Shown here in pieces: positions 52,454 through 61,763 of a DNA stretch of 64,000 nt. Location: the NCBI RefSeq assembly GCF_014595885.1, contig NZ_JABUKC010000003.1:310001-374000 (forward strand), read 5' to 3'. The position numbers and the translations under genes are program-made. The notes under the pieces were generated by a model that saw only the letters and a list, made by a program, of their open reading frames with translations, had not been told where the DNA came from and searched no databases. This stretch comes from Microcella alkalica (GTDB taxonomy: Bacteria > Actinomycetota > Actinomycetes > Actinomycetales > Microbacteriaceae). Within the stretch, counting starts at the first letter, position 1, and each line of letters starts with the position of its first letter.

Positions 52454-53806
52454 ATGGCCCGCCCGACCACAACCTTCCGCTGCTCCGAGTGCGGGTGGCA
52501 GACCGCTAAGTGGGTCGGCCGCTGCGGCGAGTGCCAGCAGTGGGGCACGGTCGTCGAGGCCGGCCCGCAGCCGGTGACGCGGCGCACGACGTCGAGCCGC
52601 GTCGCCGGGTCGCGCGTCGCGCGGCCCATCACCGAGATCATCGCGCGCGGCGAGACGCACCGACCGACCGGCATCGCCGAGTTCGACCGCGTGCTCGGCG
52701 GTGGAATCGTGCAGGGCGCCGCGATCCTGCTCTCCGGCGAGCCCGGCGTCGGCAAGTCGACGCTGCTGCTCGAGGTCGCCGCGCGCGCGGCCCGCCGCGG
52801 GCAGCGGGTGCTCTACGTCTCCGCCGAGGAGTCGACGGCCCAGGTGCGGCTGCGCGCCGGCCGCACGGGCGCGCTCGTCGACGAGCTCTACCTGGCCTCC
52901 GAGACCGACCTCTCGGTGATCCTCGGCCAGATCGACGAGGTGCGGCCCGAACTCGTCATCGTCGACTCGGTGCAGACCGTGGCATCCCCCCTCATCGACG
53001 GCCTCGCCGGCGGCGTCTCGCAGGTGCGCGAGGTGGCGGCCACGCTCATCCGCGTCGCGAAAGAGCGCGACCTGCCCGTGCTCATCGTCGGCCACGTCAC
53101 GAAAGACGGCACGATCGCCGGCCCCCGCCTGCTGGAGCACCTGGTGGATGTCGTGTGCCAGTTCGAGGGCGACCGCCAGACCGCGCTGCGCTTCGTGCGA
53201 GCCCACAAGAACCGCTTCGGGCCGACCGACGAGGTGGGGTGCTTCGAAATGACCGGCGACGGCATCGCCGAGGTCGCCGACCCGAGCGCGCTGTTCCGGT
53301 CGCACGCACCCGTGCCGGTGAGCGGCACGTGCGTCGCGATCGCCATGGAGGGTCGCCGCGCGATCCCCGTCGAGGTGCAGGCGCTCGTCGTCGCGTCGAG
53401 CGCCCCGCAGCCGCGTCGCGTCGTCAACGGCGTCGACGCCTCGCGCGTCGCCATGCTGCTCGCGGTGCTCGAGCGGCGCTGCGGGCTGCCGCTGTCGAGC
53501 TTCGACGTCTACGTCTCCACCGTCGGCGGCATCAGGCTTACCGAGCCGGGCGCCGACCTCGCGATCGCGCTCGCCATCGCGAGCGCCCGCCGCGAGAAGG
53601 CCCTCGACGGGCACCTCGCGGCGATCGGCGAGATCAGCCTCGCCGGCGAGATCCGCGCCGTCGCCTCCGCGAAGCAGCGCTCGGCCGAAGCGCAGCGGCT
53701 CGGGTACCGCACGCTCGTCGACGCTTCGGCGCTGCACGTGCGCGAAGCCGTGCGGCTCGCGTTCGGGAGCGCGAGCGACGAGAAGGTCGACGTCCCCGAG
53801 TTCTAG
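52454..53806 (+). CDS. radA: DNA repair protein RadA
   Basis: 450 residues. The N-terminal C4 zinc finger is FRCSECGWQTAKWVGRCGEC, the RecA-like ATPase has Walker A GEPGVGKSTLLLE near 96, the RadA-specific KNRFGPTDEVG is near 255, and a Lon-like C-terminal domain follows. It promotes branch migration in recombination. Convergent with the next gene, 30 bp away. Confidence 0.95.
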   Translation: MARPTTTFRCSECGWQTAKWVGRCGECQQWGTVVEAGPQPVTRRTTSSRVAGSRVARPITEIIARGETHRPTGIAEFDRVLGGGIVQGAAILLSGEPGVGKSTLLLEVAARAARRGQRVLYVSAEESTAQVRLRAGRTGALVDELYLASETDLSVILGQIDEVRPELVIVDSVQTVASPLIDGLAGGVSQVREVAATLIRVAKERDLPVLIVGHVTKDGTIAGPRLLEHLVDVVCQFEGDRQTALRFVRAHKNRFGPTDEVGCFEMTGDGIAEVADPSALFRSHAPVPVSGTCVAIAMEGRRAIPVEVQALVVASSAPQPRRVVNGVDASRVAMLLAVLERRCGLPLSSFDVYVSTVGGIRLTEPGADLAIALAIASARREKALDGHLAAIGEISLAGEIRAVASAKQRSAEAQRLGYRTLVDASALHVREAVRLAFGSASDEKVDVPEF

Positions 53807-53836
53807 GGCCGCGCGGCCGCGGTGGCCGCCCGCGGG

Positions 53837-54295
53837 CTACTCGGCGGGCGCCTCGAGCTCGAGCGCGTCGAGCACCGTCTGCGGCTCGGCCTGCATCGCG
53901 TGCGGCCCGGCGACGTCGAACCACACCGCCTCAAGCACGCCGATGTTCTGCCGCAGGAAGTCGACGAGCGTCGCCCCGTCGTACGCGAGCACGCGGTGGT
54001 CGGTCTCGTTCGGCAACATCGCCACGTACGTCTCGGGGCTCGAGAACAGCAGCAGCATGTACTTCTCCGACTCGCCGCGGCGGAACACCCTCACCTGCGG
54101 CGGCCCCTCCACCGGCAGCAGCGGCACGATCACGTGATCGTTGCGCAGCGCGAAGGCGACGGCCGCGGCGTCCTGCCGTTCGAGGGCCGCGGCGAGACGC
54201 TGCTCCACGGGGAGGGTCGACTGCGGCAGCGGGCTCGCGGCCGCGGCGCGGCGCGCGGCCCCGCCCGGGCGGCTGGGGCGCTTCTTCTTCGGCAT
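53837..54295 (-). CDS. SseB-like protein of unknown function
   Basis: 152 residues. A basic Ala/Pro-rich N-terminus (MPKKKRPSRPGG) precedes a domain of alternating helices and strands (AALERQDAAAVAFALRN, MLLLFSSPETYVAML, HRVLAYDGATLVDFL) that suggests the SseB N-terminal domain. A -10 (TAGGCT, 54304-54309) lies 8 bases before ATG. Role unknown. Confidence 0.6.
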   Translation of the reverse strand: MPKKKRPSRPGGAARRAAAASPLPQSTLPVEQRLAAALERQDAAAVAFALRNDHVIVPLLPVEGPPQVRVFRRGESEKYMLLLFSSPETYVAMLPNETDHRVLAYDGATLVDFLRQNIGVLEAVWFDVAGPHAMQAEPQTVLDALELEAPAE

Positions 54296-54394
54296 CGCCC
54301 TCCAGCCTACGCGCGGCGGGGGGCGGATGCCCGGCGCGGGCCGACCGGACGGGCTCGAGGGCGGGCGGCGCGAGCGCAGCATCCGCCGCCGGGC

Positions 54395-55018
54395 TCACTC
54401 GAGGATGAAGGGCTTCGCCTCCGAGGTGAACCCGCCGATCGTGACCGTCAGCCGGTAGGTCGCGCCGCCGCCGATCGCGGCCGTGCGCTCGCCCTCGCAG
54501 GCCCCGCCCGGCTCGGAGCGCACGCGCTGCCAGGCGAACGGCGTCGTCGACAGCGGCGTGCCGGGCTCAAGCGTGACCTCGGCGGGGGCGGGGTTCGTCT
54601 GGCAGTCCTTCGACGACCAGATGCGGTCGCTGCCGGAGGTAATGACGTACTCCTGTACGTCGGTGCCGACCGTCGCGATGCACGGCGTCGAGCCCGTGTT
54701 GGTGAGCGTCAGCGACAGCAGCGGCTGCTGCTCGGGCGGGTACGAGTCGGCGTCGGTGACGGCCGCGACCTGCACCTGCTCGGGCGTGCACGCGGTCGGG
54801 TCGGTCGGCGCGGCGGGCTCGTCGGCGGCGTCGCTCTCGGCGGTCGCCGACGGCGAGGGGTCCGGGTTCGTCGAGCTGGTCGGCTCGCCCCCGCCGGGGC
54901 GCACGATGATGAGCACGACGATGACGATGATCGCCAGCAGGCCGAGGCCGACGACGGCGCGGCGGCGCCAGTAGACCTGGGGCGGCAGAGGCCCCCGCGG
55001 CTCGCGCAGGCTCGACAT
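54395..55018 (-). CDS. Membrane-anchored extracytoplasmic protein, 207 aa
   Basis: One helix (AVVGLGLLAIIVIVVLIIV) near residue 27, then a Ser/Thr/Pro/Asp linker and an outside domain of about 130 residues with four cysteines (TACTPE, TPCIATV, DCQTNP, GACEGE), likely forming two disulfides. The fold looks Ig-like. Function unknown. Confidence 0.7.
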   Translation of the reverse strand: MSSLREPRGPLPPQVYWRRRAVVGLGLLAIIVIVVLIIVRPGGGEPTSSTNPDPSPSATAESDAADEPAAPTDPTACTPEQVQVAAVTDADSYPPEQQPLLSLTLTNTGSTPCIATVGTDVQEYVITSGSDRIWSSKDCQTNPAPAEVTLEPGTPLSTTPFAWQRVRSEPGGACEGERTAAIGGGATYRLTVTIGGFTSEAKPFILE

Positions 55019-55024
55019 GGGGCC

Positions 55025-55030
55025 AGGGTA
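55025..55030 (-). promoter_or_regulatory. Leaderless -10 of the 207-aa gene
   Basis: Minus-strand TACCCT, six bases before ATG. Confidence 0.45.
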
Positions 55031-55103
55031 CGGCGGGGCGGGGGCGAATCCGGGGCGCGGGTGCGGCGTGTGGGCGGATCGCCGCCCCGACGGCACGACC
55101 GCG

Positions 55104-55619
55104 CTAGGCGAGCTGCTTGAGCATGCGGGTGTTGCCGAGAGTGTTCGGCTTCACGCGCGACAGGTCGAGGAACTCGGCGATGCCCTCGTCGGGCGAGCGC
55201 AGCAGCTCGCTGTAGACCTCCGGGTCGACGAGCAGCTGCTCGCCGATGGGCTCGAAGCCCGCCGCGGTGAAGAAGTCGACCTCGAAGGTGAGGCAGAACA
55301 GCCGACGCAGGCCGAGCGCGCGCGCAGCATCCTCGAGGGTCGCCAGGATGCTGCGGCCGACCCCCCTGCCCAGCCACGCGTCGGCGACGGCGAGCGTGCG
55401 CACCTCGCCGAGGTCCTCCCACAGCACGTGCAGGGCGCCGCAGCCGACGACGCGGTCGTCGTCGTCGACGGCGACGACGAACTCCTGCACCGACTCGAAG
55501 AGCACCACGAGCTCTTTGCCGAGCAGGATGCGCCGGTGCACGAGCGGCTCGACGAGCTGCTTGATCGCGCGCACGTCGGAGGTGCGGGCGGGCCGCACGC
55601 GGAAGCCGGGGGTGGTCAC
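55104..55619 (-). CDS. GNAT N-acetyltransferase, short actinobacterial amino-acid (glutamate) acetyltransferase type
   Basis: 171 residues, one GNAT domain. The acetyl-CoA loop lies in RTLAVADAWLGRGVGRSIL. The overall pattern (VRPARTSDVRAIKQLVEPL start, FEVDFFTAAGFEPIGEQLL later) resembles the short N-acetylglutamate synthases of actinobacteria (mycobacterial ArgA type) used for arginine synthesis. No arg gene is adjacent, so the substrate is tentative. Confidence 0.75.
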   Translation of the reverse strand: MTTPGFRVRPARTSDVRAIKQLVEPLVHRRILLGKELVVLFESVQEFVVAVDDDDRVVGCGALHVLWEDLGEVRTLAVADAWLGRGVGRSILATLEDAARALGLRRLFCLTFEVDFFTAAGFEPIGEQLLVDPEVYSELLRSPDEGIAEFLDLSRVKPNTLGNTRMLKQLA

Positions 55620-55625
55620 GCGATC

Positions 55626-55631
55626 AGCCTA
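55626..55631 (-). promoter_or_regulatory. Leaderless -10 of the acetyltransferase gene
   Basis: Minus-strand TAGGCT, six bases before the GTG start at 55619. Confidence 0.5.
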
Positions 55632-55703
55632 GAGCCGGGCATCCGCGCCCGATGACGCGACCCGGCGGGCACGCGACCGCGCCGTGCGTCGACCGCACGG
55701 CAC

Positions 55704-55735
55704 GGAGCCCCGGCCACCCGAAGGGCCGGGGCTCC
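55704..55735 (-). terminator. Terminator after the fasciclin gene
   Basis: Perfect 12-bp stem GGAGCCCCGGCC / GGCCGGGGCTCC with an 8-base loop, 38 bases past the stop. Confidence 0.7.
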
Positions 55736-55773
55736 GCTGCGGCGCGGTCCGTGTGCCGCGCCGGTGGCGACGA

Positions 55774-56346
55774 TCAGGAACCGGGGACGAGCACGCGGTC
55801 GATCGTGTGGATCACGCCGTTCGAGGCCTTGATGTTCGAAGCCTGCGGCACGATCTTCGGGTCGGCGAGGGGGGCGCCGTCGCGCAGGTTGATGCCCTGC
55901 ACGCCGAAGCTCGAGCCCTGCAGCGTGGCGACGCTGCCCGCCTTCGCGAGCTGCTGGCGCGACTGCTCGCCCGCCGACACGTGGTAGAGCAGCACGTCGA
56001 CGACGTTGGGCAGGCCGGCAGCGGCCGCCAGCGCATCCTGCTCGGTCGCGGGGCGCGAGCCCGTGAGGTCGGTCACGAGGCGCATGAAGGCCTCGTCGTT
56101 GGGGGCGAACACCGTGAGGTCGGCGTTCGGGTCGGCCGTCGCGGCGGCGAGGCCGGTGGCGACGAGCGCGCCGACGAGGATGTCGTAGTCGCCGCCGTTG
56201 GTGTCGTAGGCGCCGACGCCGCCCGAGACGTTGACGGCGATGTCGGTGATGGTCGGGCCGGCGTGGTCGTCGGCGACGGCCGGGGAGGCGACGCTCGCGG
56301 CGAGGGCGATCGAGGCCAGCGAGGCGAGGGCGAGACGCTTCTTCAT
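55774..56346 (-). CDS. Secreted fasciclin-domain protein
   Basis: 190 residues. The signal peptide MKKRLALASLASIALAASVA...AVADD is followed by one FAS1 domain with TVFAPNDEAF (H1) and NGVIHTIDRVLVP (H2/YH region). It is probably a surface or matrix adhesion protein. GGAGG precedes the ATG. The upstream gap 56347-56606 (260 bp) holds its promoter region; I see no gene or clear operator there. Confidence 0.88.
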   Translation of the reverse strand: MKKRLALASLASIALAASVASPAVADDHAGPTITDIAVNVSGGVGAYDTNGGDYDILVGALVATGLAAATADPNADLTVFAPNDEAFMRLVTDLTGSRPATEQDALAAAAGLPNVVDVLLYHVSAGEQSRQQLAKAGSVATLQGSSFGVQGINLRDGAPLADPKIVPQASNIKASNGVIHTIDRVLVPGS

Positions 56347-56606
56347 TGAGGTACCTCCAGAGTGGGCCGCGGGGGCGGCGAGGGGATCGGAGCGGGGCGC
56401 CGGCCGACGATGGCGTGGCCCCCGAACGAGGGTCGCGCGGGGCGGTCGCGGCAGACAAGGCGTCGCAGGGTTCGCGCGGCCGAGTCGCGGCTCGCATACG
56501 GCGCGCCTGCAGGTGCGACTCGGCGAGGTCGCGGCGGATCCGCGGCGCAGGGTGCATCCGGCGGCGGGGTTCCGCCGGTACGCGCGCGCGAGGATCCGGT
56601 AGACAC

Positions 56607-56643
56607 GACGACGCCCCGCACCCGGCGAACCGGGGCGGGGCGT
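56607..56643 (-). terminator. Terminator after clpC
   Basis: 11-bp stem CGACGCCCCGC / GCGGGGCGTCG around a 15-base loop, 28 bases after the clpC stop. Confidence 0.7.
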
Positions 56644-56670
56644 CGATCGTGCGGGTGACTGCCCGGGCGA

Positions 56671-59166
56671 CTACTCGACCGGGGGCAGCTCGCCGGCGAC
56701 GGCGGGGCCGGCCTCGACGGCCGCGAGCTCCTTGCGCGAGGTCGTGAAGGTGAACTCGCCGTCGACGAAGTCGACGTCGACGTGGTCGCCGCCGTTGAGG
56801 CGACCGTGCAGGATCTCCTCCGACAGGCGGTCTTCGATCTCGTGCTGCACCGCGCGGCGCAGCGGTCGAGCGCCGAGCGAGGGATCCCAGCCGAGCTTGA
56901 TGAGCTGGGCCTTGGCCGCCTCACTGACGTCGATGGTGAGGTCGCGGTCGAGCATCCGGTCACGCAGCCGCTTGATGAAGAGGTCGACGATCTGCAGCAG
57001 CTCGTCCTGGCTGAGCTGCGGGAAGACGATCGTCTCGTCGACGCGGTTCAAGAACTCCGGCTTGAAGTGCTTCTTGAGCTCCTCCACGACCTTCGCGCGC
57101 ATGGCGCTGTAGGTCGCCGCGGTGTTGCCCTCGATCGTGAAGCCGACCGGGCCGCCCGTGATGTCCTTCGTGCCGAGGTTGGTCGTCATGATGATGACCG
57201 TGTTCTTGAAGTCGACGACGCGGCCCTGACCGTCGGTCAGGCGGCCCTCCTCGAGCACCTGCAGCAGCGAGTTGAAGATGTCGGGGTGCGCCTTCTCGAT
57301 CTCGTCGAAGAGCACGACGCTGAACGGCTTGCGCCGCACCTTCTCGGTCAGCTGGCCGCCCTCCTCGAAGCCGACAAAGCCGGGAGGGGCACCGAACAGT
57401 CGCGAGACGGTGTGCTTCTCGCCGTACTCCGACATGTCGAGCGCGATGAGCGCGCCCTCGTCGTCGAAGAGGAACTCGGCGAGCGCCTTCGCCAGCTCGG
57501 TCTTTCCGACACCCGTGGGGCCGGCGAAGATGAACGAGCCCGACGGGCGCTTCGGGTCCTTGAGGCCGGCACGCGTGCGGCGGATCGTCTTGGCGAGCAC
57601 CGAGATCGCCTCCTCCTGGCCGATGACCCGCTCGTGCAGGGCCTTCTCCATGAAGATGAGGCGGCTCGACTCCTCCTCCGTGAGCTTGAACACGGGGATG
57701 CCCGTGGCCTGGGCCAGCACCTCGGCGATGACGCCCTCGTCGACGGTGCCGCCGACGCCGGCCTCGCCCGAGCGCCACTGCTTCTCGAGGCGCAGCCGCT
57801 CGCCGAGCAGCTTCTTCTCTTCATCGCGCAGGCTCGCGGCCTTCTCGAAGTCCTGATCCTCGATCGCGGCCTCCTTCTGCGCGCGGACGCCGGCGATCTT
57901 CTCGTCGAACTCGCGCAGCTCCGGCGGCGCCGACAGGATCGACAGGCGCAGGCGAGCGCCGGCCTCGTCGATCAGGTCGATGGCCTTGTCGGGCAGGAAG
58001 CGATCCTGCACGTAGCGGTCGGCGAGGTTCACGGCCGAGACGATCGCACCATCGGTGATCGAGACCTTGTGGAACGCCTCGTACTTGTCGCGAAGCCCCT
58101 TGAGGATGTTGATGGCGTGCGGCAGCGACGGCTCCTGCACCTGCACCGGCTGGAAGCGGCGCTCGAGCGCAGCATCCTTCTCGAAGTGCTTGCGGTACTC
58201 GTCGAGGGTGGTCGCACCGATCGTCTGCAGCTCGCCGCGGGCCAGCAGCGGCTTGAGGATGCTCGCCGCATCGATCGCGCCCTCGGCGGCACCCGCGCCC
58301 ACGAGGGTGTGGATCTCGTCGATGAAGACGATGATGTCGCCGCGCGTGCGGATTTCCTTCGTGACCTTCTTCAGGCGCTCCTCGAAGTCACCGCGGTAGC
58401 GGCTGCCGGCGATGAGCGAGCCGAGGTCGAGCGAGTAGAGCTGCTTGTCCTTCAGCGTCTCGGGCACCTCGCCCTTGACGATCGCCTGCGCGAGGCCCTC
58501 GACGACGGCGGTCTTGCCGACGCCGGGCTCACCGATCAGCACGGGGTTGTTCTTGGAGCGGCGCGAAAGGATCTGCATGACCCGCTCGGCCTCCTTCTCG
58601 CGGCCGATGACGGGGTCGAGCTTGCCGTCGCGCGCGGCCTGCGTGAGATTGCGGCCGAACTGGTCGAGCACCTGCGAGCCCTTGTCGGCGCTGGGGGTGT
58701 CGCCGCCGACGGCGACGGCCTCCTTGCCCTGGTAGCCCGAGAGCAACTGGATGACCTGCTGGCGCACGCGATTGAGGTCGGCGCCGAGCTTCACGAGCAC
58801 CTGGGCGGCGACGCCCTCGCCCTCGCGGATGAGGCCGAGGAGGATGTGCTCGGTGCCGATGTAGTTGTGACCGAGCTGCAGCGCCTCGCGCAGGCTGAGC
58901 TCGAGCACTTTCTTCGCGCGCGGCGTGAACGGGATGTGCCCGGTCGGCTGCTGCTGGCCCTGGCCGATGATGTCTTGCACCTGCTCGCGCACGGCGTCGA
59001 GCGAGATGCTGAGCGACTCGAGCGCCTTCGCGGCGACGCCCTCGCCCTCGTGGATGAGGCCGAGGAGGATGTGCTCGGTGCCGATGTAGTTGTGGTTGAG
59101 CATCTTGGCCTCTTCCTGGGCCAGGACGACCACCCGACGGGCACGGTCGGTGAAGCGTTCGAACAT
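56671..59166 (-). CDS. clpC: ATP-dependent Clp protease ATP-binding subunit ClpC
   Basis: 831 residues. Two N-terminal Clp_N repeats (each with [14 protein letters not shown]), AAA-1 with [13 protein letters not shown] near 212, a UVR-type middle segment ([19 protein letters not shown]), and AAA-2 with [13 protein letters not shown] near 550. It is an unfoldase that feeds ClpP. Full length. A ClgR-like box lies about 90 bp upstream. Confidence 0.96.
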   Translation of the reverse strand: MFERFTDRARRVVVLAQEEAKMLNHNYIGTEHILLGLIHEGEGVAAKALESLSISLDAVREQVQDIIGQGQQQPTGHIPFTPRAKKVLELSLREALQLGHNYIGTEHILLGLIREGEGVAAQVLVKLGADLNRVRQQVIQLLSGYQGKEAVAVGGDTPSADKGSQVLDQFGRNLTQAARDGKLDPVIGREKEAERVMQILSRRSKNNPVLIGEPGVGKTAVVEGLAQAIVKGEVPETLKDKQLYSLDLGSLIAGSRYRGDFEERLKKVTKEIRTRGDIIVFIDEIHTLVGAGAAEGAIDAASILKPLLARGELQTIGATTLDEYRKHFEKDAALERRFQPVQVQEPSLPHAINILKGLRDKYEAFHKVSITDGAIVSAVNLADRYVQDRFLPDKAIDLIDEAGARLRLSILSAPPELREFDEKIAGVRAQKEAAIEDQDFEKAASLRDEEKKLLGERLRLEKQWRSGEAGVGGTVDEGVIAEVLAQATGIPVFKLTEEESSRLIFMEKALHERVIGQEEAISVLAKTIRRTRAGLKDPKRPSGSFIFAGPTGVGKTELAKALAEFLFDDEGALIALDMSEYGEKHTVSRLFGAPPGFVGFEEGGQLTEKVRRKPFSVVLFDEIEKAHPDIFNSLLQVLEEGRLTDGQGRVVDFKNTVIIMTTNLGTKDITGGPVGFTIEGNTAATYSAMRAKVVEELKKHFKPEFLNRVDETIVFPQLSQDELLQIVDLFIKRLRDRMLDRDLTIDVSEAAKAQLIKLGWDPSLGARPLRRAVQHEIEDRLSEEILHGRLNGGDHVDVDFVDGEFTFTTSRKELAAVEAGPAVAGELPPVE

Positions 59167-59252
59167 CGGATACCTCCTCAGGCGCCGGGAGCGCAGGCGG
59201 CCCCGGTTGGTATCGAGGGTAACCAGGGGATGCGGTCGAAACTGCCCCTGTT

Positions 59253-59263
59253 CGCCCTAGGCG
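59253..59263 (-). promoter_or_regulatory. ClgR-like operator upstream of clpC
   Basis: Minus-strand CGCCTAGGGCG fits the actinobacterial ClgR consensus CGCYNANRGCG, followed by AAC as in the extended motif. ClgR activates clp genes in corynebacteria and streptomycetes. Confidence 0.6.
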
Positions 59264-59333
59264 TGCGGGATTCGGGGGCGAGCGTTCGCTCCGGCGAAAT
59301 CGATGCTTGCTCGGGTCGGGGGCGAGCGCTATC

Positions 59334-59366
59334 TTATCGATATTCGTTATTCATGATTGTCGATAA
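59334..59366 (+). promoter_or_regulatory. Inverted repeat TTATCGA...TCGATAA before the DUF2975 gene
   Basis: Perfect 7-bp arms 19 bases apart, in an A/T-rich stretch that stands out in this genome. The right arm touches the AAGGAG ribosome site. Probable operator for the HTH protein encoded two genes on. Confidence 0.55.
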
Positions 59367-59377
59367 GGAGCGCGCTC

Positions 59378-60157
59378 ATGGGACTCGTGTGGTGGTCGAT
59401 CATCGTCGTGGGCCTGGCCGCCCTCGTCGTGGGCGTGCTCGTCTGGGCGATGCGGCGCCCGGGGCGCCCAGGGGAAGCCGCGGAGGGCACCCTGCCCGCG
59501 AGGCTCGTGCTCGGGCTCGCCGTCATCGGAGCGGCCCTCAGCGCGATCGGCGCGATCGTCTCGGTGCTGCAGACCGCGCTCGCCGAAGAGGTCGCCGTGA
59601 CGGTGCCGGTGCAGGGATTCCTGCCCCCCGTCGACGCGGAGGTCTTCGATGTCGTGGGGCCGACGGCGGATGCGCTGCCGTCGAGCCCCGGCTTCACCGA
59701 GGCCGCGCTCACCGTCGCCGGCCTCGACGGCTGGACCCGCGCGTGGCTCGCGCTCGGCCACGCCGTCAATGGCGCCGTGATCGTCGTGCTGCTGCTGCTC
59801 GTGGCCGGGCTCGCGCGCCGCGCCCTGCGCACCGAGCCCTTCGTGCAGCCGCTTGGCGGGCGGTTGGCGCTCGGCGGCGCGGCCCTCGCCATCGGGTCGT
59901 TCATCTGGCAGGCGGCGTACGGCGTCGCCGGATCGCTCGCGTCGACCCAGGTGTTCGCCGCCACCTCGTGGGCGAGCACGGCCGACGTCAGCATGCGCTA
60001 CGAGGGCACGGGGCTGCAGGGCACCGGTCAGCCGACGCCGGCCTTCGCCTTCGAGATCGAGTTCTGGCCCATCGGAGTCGGCTTCGCGCTCATCGTCCTG
60101 GCCGGGCTGCTGCGGACCGCGGAGCGGCTGCAGCGCGACACCGCGGGGCTGGTGTGA
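59378..60157 (+). CDS. DUF2975 family membrane protein
   Basis: 259 residues with four membrane segments and a longer outside loop between helices 2 and 3. The pairing with a small XRE-type regulator is characteristic of DUF2975. AAGGAG at 59365-59370 selects ATG 59378. Function unknown. Confidence 0.78.
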   Translation: MGLVWWSIIVVGLAALVVGVLVWAMRRPGRPGEAAEGTLPARLVLGLAVIGAALSAIGAIVSVLQTALAEEVAVTVPVQGFLPPVDAEVFDVVGPTADALPSSPGFTEAALTVAGLDGWTRAWLALGHAVNGAVIVVLLLLVAGLARRALRTEPFVQPLGGRLALGGAALAIGSFIWQAAYGVAGSLASTQVFAATSWASTADVSMRYEGTGLQGTGQPTPAFAFEIEFWPIGVGFALIVLAGLLRTAERLQRDTAGLV

Positions 60158-60396
60158 TGGCGCCAGCACCCGCGATCTCCGACGACGATGAGACGGGCAT
60201 CCACTGCCGGCTCGACGAGCTGCTCGACGAACGCGGCATGACGCTCACCCGGCTGAGCGAGCTCGTCGGCGTGAGCCTCGTCAACCTGTCGGTGCTGAAG
60301 AACGACCGCGCTCGGGCGATCAGGTTCTCGACGCTGCGGGCGATCTGCGAGGCGCTCGAGTGCGAGGTCGGCGAGCTGCTCGTCGTCGAGCGCTGA
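60157..60396 (+). CDS. Small XRE-type HTH regulator (YozG-like)
   Basis: 79 residues. The HTH is RLDELLDERGMTLTRLSELVGVSLVNLSVLKN, followed by ALECEVGELLVVE. It starts inside the DUF2975 stop (TGATG), so the pair is coupled and probably autoregulated. Confidence 0.85.
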   Translation: MAPAPAISDDDETGIHCRLDELLDERGMTLTRLSELVGVSLVNLSVLKNDRARAIRFSTLRAICEALECEVGELLVVER

Positions 60397-60415
60397 TCGC
60401 ACCCCGCCCGCGACG

Positions 60416-60421
60416 TAGGGT
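60416..60421 (+). promoter_or_regulatory. Leaderless -10 of the pirin gene
   Basis: TAGGGT, six bases before ATG. Confidence 0.5.
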
Positions 60422-60427
60422 GGCGGC

Positions 60428-61402
60428 ATGAGCAACCTCGAGGCCGAGCCCGCCGAACTCGTGTGCGACGAGCGGCCGGCGGCGAGCATCCAGGTGCTCG
60501 AACCGCGCGAGGTGCCGCTCGGCGGGCCCCGCGCGATGACGGTGCGCCGCACGCTGCCGCAGCGCGAGCGCAGCCTCATCGGAGCCTGGTGCTTCGTCGA
60601 CCACTACGGCCCCGACGACGTGGCTGAGACGGGCGGCATGACGGTGCCGCCGCATCCGCACACGGGGCTGCAGACGGTGACGTGGCTGTTCGAGGGCGAG
60701 GTCGAGCACCGCGACTCGACGGGAGCCCACCAGCTCGTGCGCCCCGGCGAGCTCAACCTCATGACGGCGGGCACGGGCATCCAGCACAGCGAGGTGTCGA
60801 CGCCCACGACCACGCGCCTGCACGGCGCCCAGCTGTGGCTCGCGCTGCCCGACGCCGACCGCCGCGTCGCCCCGTTCTTCGAGCACACCGAGCCGACCCC
60901 GGTCACCGTCGGCGAGGCGACCGTGCGGGTCTTCATCGGCGCGCTGCCGGGCGTCGGCGCGGCGGATGCTCGCGTCTTCAGCCCCCTCGTCGGCGCCCAG
61001 CTCGACCTGCCGGCCGGCGCGAGCGTCGAGCTGCCCGTCGACCCGCGCTTCGAGCACGGCCTGCTGGTGGATGCCGGCATCGCGACGATCGACGACGTCG
61101 CGATCGCGCCCGCGCACCTCGCCTACACGCCCACGGGCCGCGCCACGCTGCGGGTCACGGCGGGGGATGCTCCGCTGCGCGCGCTCCTCATCGGCGGCGA
61201 GCCGTTCGGCGAGTCGATCGTCATGTGGTGGAACTTCATCGGCCGCGACCACGACGAGATCGTCGGCTTCCGCTCCGCGTGGCAGGCCGAGGTGATCGAG
61301 GGCACGGCGCCGGCCGCGACCTTCGGCCGGGTCGAGGGGTGGCCGGGCTCGGCGCTTCCGGCACCGGTGCTGCCGGGCATCCGCCTCAAGCCTCGCTCGT
61401 AG
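60428..61402 (+). CDS. Pirin family protein
   Basis: 324 residues, bicupin. The N-terminal cupin has the metal site PPHPHTGLQTVTWLFEGEVEH and later GTGIQHSEV. The C-terminal pirin domain ends near IVMWWNFIGRDHDEI. Bacterial pirins include quercetin 2,3-dioxygenases; the role here is unknown. Confidence 0.9.
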   Translation: MSNLEAEPAELVCDERPAASIQVLEPREVPLGGPRAMTVRRTLPQRERSLIGAWCFVDHYGPDDVAETGGMTVPPHPHTGLQTVTWLFEGEVEHRDSTGAHQLVRPGELNLMTAGTGIQHSEVSTPTTTRLHGAQLWLALPDADRRVAPFFEHTEPTPVTVGEATVRVFIGALPGVGAADARVFSPLVGAQLDLPAGASVELPVDPRFEHGLLVDAGIATIDDVAIAPAHLAYTPTGRATLRVTAGDAPLRALLIGGEPFGESIVMWWNFIGRDHDEIVGFRSAWQAEVIEGTAPAATFGRVEGWPGSALPAPVLPGIRLKPRS

Positions 61403-61438
61403 CGGGGCACCGACAAGGCGGCGGATGCTGCGCCGACG

Positions 61439-61621
61439 CTACTCGTGCGGGTCGGCGGTGAGCTTCTCGAAGCGAGCGCGCTCCTGGGCCTCGATGTCGC
61501 TGTAGGCCTCGCGCTCGGCGCGGTCGGCGCGGATGATCGCGCGCATCGCGAACCAGAAGATGAGGCCGACGACGATCGTCGGCGTCACGGAGAACACCGC
61601 GTTCGTCCAGAAGTCGTCCAC
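61439..61621 (-). CDS. Small single-pass membrane protein, 60 aa
   Basis: One helix (AVFSVTPTIVVGLIFWFAM) then a basic/acidic amphipathic tail (RADRAEREAYSDIEAQERARF). GTG start with TATCCT (61629-61634) seven bases upstream, leaderless. This type of protein is common in actinobacteria; function unknown. Confidence 0.65.
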   Translation of the reverse strand: MDDFWTNAVFSVTPTIVVGLIFWFAMRAIIRADRAEREAYSDIEAQERARFEKLTADPHE

Positions 61622-61763
61622 GGGGGCAAGGATACGCCGGTCGGCTGGGGCGCAGATGATGAAGGCCGGGCCCTCGCTCCGCTTGGGGGGTTCGGAGGTG
61701 GGGCCCGGCCTGTGGAGCATCCCGCCCTCGGGGGGGTCGGCGGGCTGCTCCGGGTGGAGAGGT

